From the NCBI RefSeq assembly GCF_016714285.1, contig NZ_JADJNN010000001.1:124001-188000 (forward strand): a DNA stretch of 64,000 nt, read 5' to 3'. Positions 1-9,256 of the stretch are shown piece after piece. Positions within the stretch are counted from its first letter, which is position 1; each line of letters starts with the position of its first letter. The stretch is from Nannocystis sp. (GTDB lineage: Bacteria > Myxococcota_A > Polyangia > Nannocystales > Nannocystaceae). The position numbers and the translations under genes are program-made. Under the pieces are notes generated by a model. That model did not search any database and was not told the DNA's origin. It worked only from the letters and a program-made list of their open reading frames with translations.

Positions 1-1
1 C

Positions 2-2578
2 CGCGATCCGACTCGCATCGTCGTCGCCTATGTCGAGGAGCTGCGCGGGCGCAGCCAGCCCTACCGCATCGCGCTCGCCGGCCTGCCGCGGCTGCACGAG
101 CTCGGCCTGCGCATCCGCTCGCGCACGCCGGTCAGCCTCGGCGGCGAGCCCTCGCTGCTGAAGACCAGCACCCACGGCGCGGTCGCCAGCTACCCCGACT
201 TCAAGGCCAGCCGCGACCTGACGCTGCACTTCTCCGGGCCGCGCGAGCTCGGGCTGCGCCGCGATGACATGGTCGTCGCCCGCCTCTCGCCGGTCCCGCA
301 CGACCATCCGGATCCGATCGACGGTCTTACGATCCTGTTCGACACCAGCGCCTCGCAGGCGCCCGGCTTCGACGCGCAGGTCGACCGCCTCGCCGCCGTG
401 GTCGCGGCGATCGATCGCCGCGTGCCGGGCGACATCCCGCTGCGCGTGGTGGCCTTCGATCAGGGCGCCGACACCGTGTTCGAGGGGCGCCTCGGCGGCT
501 TCGGTGAGGCTCAGCTGAGCGCGCTGCGCGAGCGCGGGGCGCTCGGCGCCTCGAACCTCGCGGGCGCGCTGCGGGCCGCGGCTGTCCGCGGTGAGCGTCG
601 CTATCAGCGGCTGCTGTTGATCACCGACGGCCGCGTCACCGCCGGCTCGCCCGGGCCCGAGGCGGTCCGCGCCGAGGCCGGCCGCCTGCTCGACGCCGGC
701 TTCGTCCGCGTCGACGTGATGATCGAGGGTGGCATGCACGACGACGAGGTGCTGCGGGCCCTGACCGCGCTCTCGCCCGACCATCCCGGCCTCGTCCTCC
801 ACGCCGCGCTCTCGCCCGAGGTGATGGCCTCGCGCCTCACTCGCGGCGTGGTCAACGACGTCGAGGTCGAGGTCCCGAACAGCGCCTGGGTCTACCCGCA
901 GCGCTTCGACGCCCTGCAGGCCGGCGACGACGTGCTGGTCTACGCGGGCCTCGAGGTCGGCGTCGACGGCATCGACGCCGCGGGCCAGCGCGACGAGCTG
1001 GCCGTCCAGGTCCGCGGCGGCGAGATCGATCGCGCGTTCAACGTGCCGCTGGCGCCGACCACCTCGCCGCTGCTGGCCGACGCGTGGTCGGGCGCCCGCG
1101 CCAGCTGGCTCATCGACCAGGCCCGCTCGCTGTGCGCCGGCACCGACCGCGGCCTGTGCGAGGGCTGGCGCCGCCAGGCCCTCGACTGGTCGGCCGAGCA
1201 CCGCGTCGTCAACGACCTGACGGCCCTCGTCGTCCTGCCTGCGGCCGTCGACTACGCCCGCTTCGGCCTGGGCGCCGGCGCCCAGAGCCCGCTGCTCGCG
1301 GTCGGGGTCGACGGGCTCGAGTGGCGGCGCAACGGCCCTCCGAGCTCGATCGGGGTCGTCCTTCCGGCCCGCCGCGGTCAGCCCTACGCGCTCCGTCCGG
1401 CGCGACTCGGCGAGCGCCTGCTGTGGGACGAGGCCCCGGCCGCGACCACCACATCGACCGCCGCGGTGCGCCGCGACAGCCAGCAGCGTCACGCCGCCCG
1501 TCGGCGCGGCCGGGCGCAGCCTGTCCGTGAGGACAGGTTCGGATCTCAGGACTCTACGCCACCGCTGGAGCGCGACAGCGAGATCCCGGACAAGGACGCC
1601 GGCGCGCCCTTCGGGCCGCGCCGCACGCCCGACGATGCGTACGAGGGCAACCTGCTCACGGTGATGAACCTGCTGGCGATGTGGGACGCCAAGCAGAACG
1701 CGCTCGAAGTGGCGAGCCGTTGGCGCCGCGCCCAGCCCGGCGACGTGATGGCGCTGGTCGCCCTCGGCGAGGCGCTCGAGGCCAACGATCGCCCGGAGCA
1801 GGCGGCCCGCGCCTACGGATCGATCGTCGACCTCTACCCGGGCCGCGCCGACATGCGCCGCCTCGCCGCCGGCCGCCTCGAGCGCCTCGGCGAGCCCTAC
1901 ACCTGGCTGGTCCTCGACAGCTACGGCCGCGCCGTCGAGGAGCGCTACGACGACCCCGCCGGCCACCGCCTCTACGCCTTCGCGCTGGTGCGGGCGGGCT
2001 ACTACAAGGAGGCCTTCGACGCGCTGGTCGACGGCCTCGCCTGGGCCCGCAGCGACGCCAAGACCCGCGCGATCGAGTCGGTGCTGCTCGCCGACCTCGG
2101 CCTCGTCGCCGCCGCGTGGATCCGCCGCTGGCCCGAGCAGGAGGCGCACGTGCGTGAGGCCCTGCGCGTCCATGAGGCCGAGCTGGCGACCCGCCCCTCG
2201 CTGCGCTTCGTGCTCAGCTGGGACAGCGAGCAGGCCGACCTCGACCTCCACGTGCGCGACGGCCTCGGCCGCCACGCGTTCTACCGCAGCAAGCAGCTCG
2301 AGTCGGGCGGGGCGCTGTCCGACGACATGGACGCCGGCCACGGCCTCGAGGCCTTCGTCATCGACGGCGCCGCCGGGGCCTTCCCGTACCGCCTCGAGGT
2401 CGGCTACTACGCGCGCGGCGCGGCCCAGGGCACCGGCAAGCTGGAGATCGTCGAGCACGACGGCGACGGCCAGCTGTTCTTCGACGAGCGCCCCTTCGTG
2501 GTCGTGAAGCAGCGCGCCTACGTCGACCTCGGCATGCTCACCGCGCTGCCGTCGAGCGCCGCGAAGAAGCGCCGCTGA
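2..2578 (+). CDS. VIT/VWA-domain protein with C-terminal DUF2135-like domain (5' end outside window)
   Basis: The reading frame is open from base 2, so the gene begins before the window; at least 858 residues are present. The first ~85 residues resemble the end of a VIT domain. A von Willebrand A domain follows, with a MIDAS-type DTSAS motif (DxSxS pattern, bases ~340-355) and a later ITDGR strand. The centre (bases ~1440-1600) is low-complexity and Ser/Thr/Arg-rich. Residues encoded by ~1620-2200 form helical, TPR-like sequence. The C-terminus has the WDSEQADLDLHV signature of DUF2135/YfaP-like domains. VIT-VWA proteins are usually exported or envelope adhesion/scaffold proteins, but the signal sequence is not visible here. 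An ATG at 269 is internal and would split the VIT domain, so I do not take it as the start. Function is otherwise unknown. Confidence 0.85.
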   Translation, partial: RDPTRIVVAYVEELRGRSQPYRIALAGLPRLHELGLRIRSRTPVSLGGEPSLLKTSTHGAVASYPDFKASRDLTLHFSGPRELGLRRDDMVVARLSPVPHDHPDPIDGLTILFDTSASQAPGFDAQVDRLAAVVAAIDRRVPGDIPLRVVAFDQGADTVFEGRLGGFGEAQLSALRERGALGASNLAGALRAAAVRGERRYQRLLLITDGRVTAGSPGPEAVRAEAGRLLDAGFVRVDVMIEGGMHDDEVLRALTALSPDHPGLVLHAALSPEVMASRLTRGVVNDVEVEVPNSAWVYPQRFDALQAGDDVLVYAGLEVGVDGIDAAGQRDELAVQVRGGEIDRAFNVPLAPTTSPLLADAWSGARASWLIDQARSLCAGTDRGLCEGWRRQALDWSAEHRVVNDLTALVVLPAAVDYARFGLGAGAQSPLLAVGVDGLEWRRNGPPSSIGVVLPARRGQPYALRPARLGERLLWDEAPAATTTSTAAVRRDSQQRHAARRRGRAQPVREDRFGSQDSTPPLERDSEIPDKDAGAPFGPRRTPDDAYEGNLLTVMNLLAMWDAKQNALEVASRWRRAQPGDVMALVALGEALEANDRPEQAARAYGSIVDLYPGRADMRRLAAGRLERLGEPYTWLVLDSYGRAVEERYDDPAGHRLYAFALVRAGYYKEAFDALVDGLAWARSDAKTRAIESVLLADLGLVAAAWIRRWPEQEAHVREALRVHEAELATRPSLRFVLSWDSEQADLDLHVRDGLGRHAFYRSKQLESGGALSDDMDAGHGLEAFVIDGAAGAFPYRLEVGYYARGAAQGTGKLEIVEHDGDGQLFFDERPFVVVKQRAYVDLGMLTALPSSAAKKRR

Positions 2579-2621
2579 GGCCTTGCCAGCCCGGCGATCC
2601 TGAAGGCACGCTCGGCGCGGC

Positions 2622-3749
2622 ATGATCATCGAACTCGAGCGCGGCAGGCAATCTTCGCTGGATCAGATCCGTGATCTCGCGGCCCGCTTCGGCAATCGCA
2701 TCGAGCGCAGCGAGGGCACCGGCGTCTACGACACGATCCTGGTCATCGGCGACAACCGCGAGTTCGCGGCCCGCCTCGACTTCATCCGCGGCCTGCCCGG
2801 CGTGCAGGCGGTCTGGGAGGCCTCGGCCGGCTACAACAACATCGCCCGCGTGGTCCGCAGCAGCGACGGCAAGGCCCTCCACCGCGATCGCCGGGTCGTC
2901 GAGGTCAAGGGCGCCGACGGCAAGCTGCGCCGCTTCGGCGGCGGCAAGCACATCTTCGTGTGCGGCCCCGACTCGCCGCAGACCCTCGAACAGACGCTGG
3001 CCACCGCCCGCCTGGCCCGCGCCGTGGGCGAGAAGTTCGGCATCACCGAGCGCGTGATGCTGCGCGGCGGCGCCTTCAAGCCGCGCACGCGCCCGATCGA
3101 CTGGCGCGGCCTGGGGATGAAGGGCATCGCCATGCTCGACGCGGCCCGCGAGGACACCGGCCTGCCCTACGTCACCGAGGTGATGGATCACAGCCTCGTC
3201 GAGCAGATCGGTCAGCACGCCGACATGCTGCAGATCGGCACGCGCAACGCCCAGAACTTCGACCTGCTCGAGGCCGCCGGGCGCTTCGGAAAGCCTGTGA
3301 TCCTCAAGCGCGGCTTCGGCAATGAGGCCGACGAGTGGTTCTACTCCGCCGAGTACATCGCCAACCAGGGCAACCTCGACATCGTCCTGTGCGAGCGCGG
3401 CATGAAGACGCTGTTCACCAAGGGCGGCTACTGCCGCAATCAGCCCGACCTCAACGCCTGCACCCACGCCCGCAAGCAGACGATCTTGCCGGTCATCTTC
3501 GATCCGAGCCACGTCTCCGGCGACCATCGCATCGTCGCCGAGAACCTCATGGCCGCCTGCGGCCACCTGGTCGACGGCAGCATCACCGAGACGGTGCACG
3601 CCGAGAGCTTCCGCCAGGACCAGCTCTGCGACGCCTCGCAGGCGCTGGTGATGGACGCCTACTGCCGCCTCGTCGAGGCGGTCCTCGCGTTCGAGCAGCA
3701 CGTGCAGCCGCACATGCTGGCGATCAACCGGCAAACCGGCGCGCTCTGA
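2622..3749 (+). CDS. aroF: 3-deoxy-7-phosphoheptulonate (DAHP) synthase, class I, atypical active site
   Basis: 375 aa, the usual size of class I-beta DAHP synthases, which join phosphoenolpyruvate and erythrose-4-phosphate as the first step of the shikimate pathway. The N-terminal ~90 residues form a small ferredoxin-like/regulatory extension. The barrel has recognisable blocks: RGGAFKPRT, QIGTRNAQNFDLL, KPVILKRGF, VLCERGMKT and FDPSH. It departs from the family at the first metal-binding strand: the usual GPCS is CGPDSPQT here, so Asp117 stands where the metal-ligand Cys is normally found. The region after CERG also differs from the common RTF...TRNTLD block. Other likely metal ligands (His in DPSH, Glu in TETVH, Asp in CDASQ) are kept. 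It could be an active divergent DAHP synthase or a related aldolase with another substrate. It converges with the MCE gene, stop codons 4 nt apart. Confidence 0.8.
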   Translation: MIIELERGRQSSLDQIRDLAARFGNRIERSEGTGVYDTILVIGDNREFAARLDFIRGLPGVQAVWEASAGYNNIARVVRSSDGKALHRDRRVVEVKGADGKLRRFGGGKHIFVCGPDSPQTLEQTLATARLARAVGEKFGITERVMLRGGAFKPRTRPIDWRGLGMKGIAMLDAAREDTGLPYVTEVMDHSLVEQIGQHADMLQIGTRNAQNFDLLEAAGRFGKPVILKRGFGNEADEWFYSAEYIANQGNLDIVLCERGMKTLFTKGGYCRNQPDLNACTHARKQTILPVIFDPSHVSGDHRIVAENLMAACGHLVDGSITETVHAESFRQDQLCDASQALVMDAYCRLVEAVLAFEQHVQPHMLAINRQTGAL

Positions 3750-3753
3750 GCCG

Positions 3754-5094
3754 TCAGTCGATCGCCCGCGGGATCCGGGGATCGCGGGTGTCGCGAGCGC
3801 GGGCCCAGCGGACCAGGAACTTGATCGCGCCGCTGCGCTGCAGGCCCTGGAAGAAGCCGACGAGGTCGTCGTAGACCTTGGGGTCGCGCAGCAGGCGGCC
3901 GGCCGTGCCCTCGCCGGCGTTGATGCCCGCGGTCAGGCGGCGGGCCCCGCCCAAGGTCTGCTCGACGTGGCCGACCAGCTTGCCCTCCGGGTCGCTCAGC
4001 AGCTCCGCGGCGAGGCTCTTGCTGTTCGGATCGCGGATGTCTTCGACGGCGTGCGAGACCTTGGCGATCGACTCGCGGCCGCGCTGCACCGCGGGCTCGA
4101 GGTCCTGTTCGAAGGTCTGAAGGCCCGAGCGGGCCCGCTCGAGCGAGCGGTCGAGCCCGCTGGCGCTCTCGCGGACGTTGCGGAGGCTGGCGCTGAAGTC
4201 CTTGGCGGTGCTCTCGTTGTTGAGCAGGGAGCCGAGAGTGCCGGTGCCCTCGGCGGTGCGGCGGGTGACGTCGTTGGCGTTGGCGAGCAGGTCCTGGATG
4301 TTGCGCACTGTCTTGGGGTCACCCATCGTCTTCGCCAGCTCGGCGACGCCGCCGATCGTGGACTCGACCTTGTCGAACATGCCGTCGGCGCGGTCCTTGA
4401 TGTTGTCGAGCTCCTCGATCATCGCGGGGATGGTCTGGACCTGGCCGCCGGGCTCGATCTGGGTGCCGCGCCCGACCGAGAGCTGGACCAGCTGATCGCC
4501 GAGCACGCCGTTTTGCGAGATCGTCGCGCGGCTGTCGTCGCGGATGTGCTGCATGCGGTCGGCGTAGACCGCCATCACCACCTGGATGCGCTTGTGACCG
4601 GTGACGTAGCCGTCGCACAGCCCCTTGTTGCTGTTCCAGCTGACGCGGCGGTAGCGGCGGCGAAATTCATCGGTGACGCAGACCTCGCCCTCGCGGCACT
4701 GGTCGTCCTGCTCGCAGCGGAGGTAGAGGTCCTTGTTGAAGGAGTAGGGGTCGAGCTCGGCGCACTTGCCTTCGGGCGCGCAGAACAGCGTGCGGTCGCA
4801 GTGATCGGTGCGGCCCTGACCGAAGCGGCCGCGGTCCTCGGTGTCGGGGTCGCAGGGGTACTCGATCTCGACGAAGCGCCGCTCCTTGACCATCCCGATC
4901 TCGATGCCCTCGAGCTGCACCGGGCTGCCCGGCTTGAGGCCCGAGACCTGGCGGAAGTCGGCCGTGATCTCGACCTTGTCCTTGAACAGGCCCTTGCTCT
5001 GGAACACGGCGATGGCGACGACGAAGAGGATGCCGAAGGCGATCACGGCGGCGCCGACGATCAGGCTGCGGCGGGCTTCATCGATGCGGGCCAT
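3754..5094 (-). CDS. MlaD/MCE-family outer-membrane lipid transport protein with Cys-rich insertion
   Basis: 446 aa from the ATG at 5094. One N-terminal membrane anchor (residues ~10-31) is followed by an MCE domain beginning VEITADFRQVSGLKPGSPVQ and ending around ISQNGVLGDQLVQLSVG. A long amphipathic/coiled helical C-terminus with LLANAND- and LRNVRES-type stretches follows, as in MlaD/PqiB/Mce proteins that form periplasmic lipid conduits with an MlaE/MlaF ABC transporter. Unusual feature: residues ~78-167 split the MCE domain with an insertion carrying eight cysteines in C-x(4-6)-C spacing (for example CEQDDQCREGEVC), reminiscent of disulfide-rich extracellular modules. No permease or ATPase gene is adjacent. 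A longer frame upstream to 5205 has low-complexity sequence unlike the family and overlaps the next gene, so it is rejected. Confidence 0.85.
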   Translation of the reverse strand: MARIDEARRSLIVGAAVIAFGILFVVAIAVFQSKGLFKDKVEITADFRQVSGLKPGSPVQLEGIEIGMVKERRFVEIEYPCDPDTEDRGRFGQGRTDHCDRTLFCAPEGKCAELDPYSFNKDLYLRCEQDDQCREGEVCVTDEFRRRYRRVSWNSNKGLCDGYVTGHKRIQVVMAVYADRMQHIRDDSRATISQNGVLGDQLVQLSVGRGTQIEPGGQVQTIPAMIEELDNIKDRADGMFDKVESTIGGVAELAKTMGDPKTVRNIQDLLANANDVTRRTAEGTGTLGSLLNNESTAKDFSASLRNVRESASGLDRSLERARSGLQTFEQDLEPAVQRGRESIAKVSHAVEDIRDPNSKSLAAELLSDPEGKLVGHVEQTLGGARRLTAGINAGEGTAGRLLRDPKVYDDLVGFFQGLQRSGAIKFLVRWARARDTRDPRIPRAID

Positions 5095-5116
5095 GGCGAA
5101 GCCGCAGTGTACGCCC

Positions 5117-5959
5117 TCAGGCGGCGTCGGCGAGCAGGGCCTGGAGCGCGTCGAAGTCGTGCACGCGCTCGGCCGCCGGGATGTCGGCGGGCCAGCGGCC
5201 GGCACCCCCCAGGATCAGGCGCGTACCCATGGCCTGGCACGCCTCGGCGATCGGCAGCGCGGCCACGCGCAGCGAAGCGGCGTCCTGCAAGCACTGCGAG
5301 GCCGTGAGCCCGACGAGCGCGGCCCGGTGGCGGCGCACATGGGCGGCGAGGTACTCGCCGGGCGTGTGGCGGCCGATCCACTCGACCGTGTAGCCGGCCT
5401 CGCGCAGCACCACCTCGGCGAGCGCGAGGCCGAGGGTGTGCTCCTCGCCGGTGGCTGCGGCGAGCAGCGCGAGGGGGGCCCCGTGTGGGGTGGGCAGGCC
5501 CTCGCCGCAGCGGGCCAGCGCCCGCGTGAGCCGCTCCGACGCGAGGTGCTCGTCGATCACGCTGATTTCGCCGCAGAGCCAGCGCTCGCCGAGGTCGTGG
5601 AGCGCCGCGCCGACGCGGTCGGCGACGCGCCACCAGGCGCCGAGCGCCTGCCGCTCGCTCCGCAGCGCGTCGTGCAGCGCGACCGGGCCGAGCGCGAGCA
5701 GGCGGTCGGTCCACTCGGTGACGTGGGCCGCGGGCGCGACTCGCGGTGGCGCTGGCGGCAGCTGCAGGCCGATCTGTCCGGCCTGCACGGCGCGGGCGAA
5801 GCGTTCGACCTCGTCGTGGGTGAAGCGGCGGTGGTTGCCGGCCGTACGCACGCAGCCGAGCAGGCCCAGGTCGGCCCAGCGCTTGACCGAGGTCGGGCCG
5901 ACGCCGAGGAGCTCGGCGGCCTGCGCGGTGGACAGATACTGCCTGCGTTGGGAATTCAT
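5117..5959 (-). CDS. CarH/LitR-like MerR-family regulator with cobalamin-binding light-sensor domain
   Basis: 280 aa. Residues 8-55 form a MerR-type winged helix (TAQAAELLGVGPTSVKRW, then GNHRRF). Residues ~80-155 form the helical B12-binding cap and contain W127-x9-E137-H138, the Wx9EH signature of CarH photoreceptors. Residues ~163-275 form the Rossmann-like cobalamin domain with E-E-H174-T-L-G, where His174 is in the position of the lower axial ligand of the DxHxxG motif. In the family, adenosylcobalamin-bound tetramer represses in the dark and falls apart in light. The start at 5959 is preferred because a longer start at 6013 would overlap the -35 element of the divergent gene. The divergent epimerase gene is the likely target. 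I infer light sensing from the motifs. Confidence 0.87.
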   Translation of the reverse strand: MNSQRRQYLSTAQAAELLGVGPTSVKRWADLGLLGCVRTAGNHRRFTHDEVERFARAVQAGQIGLQLPPAPPRVAPAAHVTEWTDRLLALGPVALHDALRSERQALGAWWRVADRVGAALHDLGERWLCGEISVIDEHLASERLTRALARCGEGLPTPHGAPLALLAAATGEEHTLGLALAEVVLREAGYTVEWIGRHTPGEYLAAHVRRHRAALVGLTASQCLQDAASLRVAALPIAEACQAMGTRLILGGAGRWPADIPAAERVHDFDALQALLADAA

Positions 5960-6005
5960 GCGCAACTCAAGCGGCCGGGCGACAGGCTGCCTGCATGCGT
6001 GCGAC

Positions 6006-6033
6006 TTGCCCATGCGGCCGAGTGGACTATAGA
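6006..6033 (+). promoter_or_regulatory. Candidate sigma70 promoter of the TIGR01777 epimerase, possible CarH-like target
   Basis: TTGCCC (6006-6011), a 16-nt spacer and TATAGA (6028-6033), 27 nt before the ATG at 6061. It lies in the 101-bp divergent region shared with the CarH-like regulator, where such repressors bind. No operator repeat could be assigned by eye. Confidence 0.45.
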
Positions 6034-6060
6034 CCTGAGCGGGCGAGGCAGTAAACCACG

Positions 6061-6999
6061 ATGTACATCTTCATCACCGGGGGGACGGGCTTTGTCGGCC
6101 AGGCGCTCGTGCGACGGCTGCGACGCGAGGGTCACGCGCTGCGGCTGTGGGTGCGCTCGCCGGAGCGGGCGCGCGAGCAGCTCGGGGAGCTCGCCGGGCA
6201 GGTCGAGCTGGTGGCGGCCAGCGGCGGCCCGACGGCGATGCAAGCCGCGATCGCCGACGCCGACGCGATCGTCAACCTCGCGGGCGAGCCGGTGATCGGC
6301 AAGCGCTGGAGCGCCGGGCAGAAGCAGGCGCTGGCGGACAGCCGGGTCGGCATCACCCAGCAGATCGTCGCGGCGATCGCCGCGACGCCGATGCCACGGC
6401 ACATGGATCGCGTGCTCGTGTCGACCTCGGCGGTCGGCTACTACGGCGACACTGGGGCGCGCGAGGTCGATGAGGACAGCCCGCCCGGCGCGGGCTTTCT
6501 CGCCGATCTCACGCAGGCGTGGGAGCGGGCGGCGCTGGAGGCCAGGGCCCACAACACCCGGGTGGTGCTGGTCCGGGTCGGGCTCGTGCTCGGGCGGGGC
6601 GGGGGCGTGATGGCGCAGATGCTGCCGCTGTTCCGCCTCGGCGTCGGCGGCCCGCTCGGCAGCGGCGAGCAGTACTTCCCGTGGGTGCATCTGCACGATC
6701 TGGTCGAGCTGTACGCGGCGGCGATCACCGACGCGAAGCTGCAGGGACCCGTCAACGGGGTGGCCCCCGGCATCGTCACCAACCGTGAGTTCGCCCAGGC
6801 GCTCGGGCGGGCCGTCCATCGTCCGGCCATCTTTCGCGTCCCGCCCTTCGCCCTGCGCATCGCCCTCGGCGAGGCGGCCAGCGCCCTCGTGGCAGGGCAG
6901 CGGGTGGTCCCGCGGCGCACGCAGGCGCTGGGCTTTCACTTCGATCACCCCGAGCTCACAGAGGCGCTGGCCGAATTGACGGCAGCGTCGCCGGGTTGA
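6061..6999 (+). CDS. TIGR01777-family NAD(P)-dependent epimerase (YfcH/SulA-like)
   Basis: 312 aa, an atypical short-chain dehydrogenase. The N-terminus has the nucleotide-binding TGGTGFVGQALVRRL motif. VSTSAVGYYGD is the family's active-site-like strand, and WVHLHDLVELYAAA and the C-terminal helix (DUF1731, around PPFALRIALGE) are typical. Bacterial members are often annotated as cell-division inhibitor SulA homologues, but the true substrate is unknown. It is transcribed divergently from the CarH-like regulator with a good promoter in between, which suggests light or B12 control. A triple 9-bp repeat begins at the stop codon. Confidence 0.9.
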   Translation: MYIFITGGTGFVGQALVRRLRREGHALRLWVRSPERAREQLGELAGQVELVAASGGPTAMQAAIADADAIVNLAGEPVIGKRWSAGQKQALADSRVGITQQIVAAIAATPMPRHMDRVLVSTSAVGYYGDTGAREVDEDSPPGAGFLADLTQAWERAALEARAHNTRVVLVRVGLVLGRGGGVMAQMLPLFRLGVGGPLGSGEQYFPWVHLHDLVELYAAAITDAKLQGPVNGVAPGIVTNREFAQALGRAVHRPAIFRVPPFALRIALGEAASALVAGQRVVPRRTQALGFHFDHPELTEALAELTAASPG

Positions 7000-7016
7000 C
7001 CGGGTTGACCGGGTTG
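6991..7016 (+). repeat. 9-bp tandem repeat (CCGGGTTGA, about 3 copies) spanning a stop codon
   Basis: CCGGGTTGA at 6991-6999 and 7000-7008, then CCGGGTTG to 7016. The first copy supplies the last codons and TGA stop of the epimerase gene. The other copies look like post-stop duplication, as at 54829 and 62092. Confidence 0.9.
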
Positions 7017-7053
7017 GGGCGGTCGCTGGCCCGGGTGGGCGCTGCGACGCCTG

Positions 7054-7062
7054 TGGTATAAG
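7054..7062 (+). promoter_or_regulatory. Extended -10 element very close to the thioesterase start
   Basis: TGG-TATAAG (7054-7062) has the TGn extension. The ATG is at 7074, so the predicted transcript would have about 5 untranslated bases. No good -35 is seen. Confidence 0.4.
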
Positions 7063-7073
7063 CGCGGGCTCGC

Positions 7074-7463
7074 ATGTCGTCCGCGCAGACCCACCTCGGG
7101 ATCGATCGCAGCCTCTGCGGTGAGCCCGTTCGCCTGGGTCCCGGGAGCGCCGAGCTGTCGCTCACCACCGTGGCCAGCATGGCCGTCGACGACCGCGGGC
7201 TGGTCCATGGCGGCTTCGTATTCGGCCTCGCGGACCATGCCGCGATGCTCGCGGTCAACGACCCCAACGTCGTCCTCGGGGCGGCGAGCGCCCGCTTCCT
7301 CCGCCCGCTGCGCGTCGGCGAGGTGGTAATGGCGCGCGCCAGCGTCACCGCCGAGGCTGGCCGCAAGCGCAGCGTCGCCGTCGAGGTGCGCCGCGGCGAC
7401 GAGCCGGTGATGACCGGCGAGTTCACCTGCTTCGTGCTCGAGCAGCACGTGCTTGACCCCTGA
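7074..7463 (+). CDS. Hotdog-fold thioesterase (PaaI/4HBT-like)
   Basis: 129 aa, one hotdog domain. The signature is LVHGGFVFGLADHAAMLAVN (residues ~43-62), with the HGG turn and the central helix carrying Asp, followed by ASARFLRPLRVGEVV and a C-terminal strand EFTCFVLEQHVL. Family members hydrolyse acyl-CoA thioesters in the cytoplasm. It lies 14 nt upstream of a ThDP enzyme related to 2-hydroxyacyl-CoA lyase, so the pair probably acts on acyl-CoA. The specific substrate cannot be read from sequence. Confidence 0.85.
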   Translation: MSSAQTHLGIDRSLCGEPVRLGPGSAELSLTTVASMAVDDRGLVHGGFVFGLADHAAMLAVNDPNVVLGAASARFLRPLRVGEVVMARASVTAEAGRKRSVAVEVRRGDEPVMTGEFTCFVLEQHVLDP

Positions 7464-7477
7464 CCCTGGAGGCCCCG

Positions 7478-9244
<1,767 letters not shown>

Positions 9245-9256
9245 GGCCCGGGCCAG

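Noticed and set aside
2538..3734. Minus-strand open frame over the DAHP synthase gene
   Set aside because: Antisense shadow with Val/Ala/Asp/His-rich composition and no family similarity.
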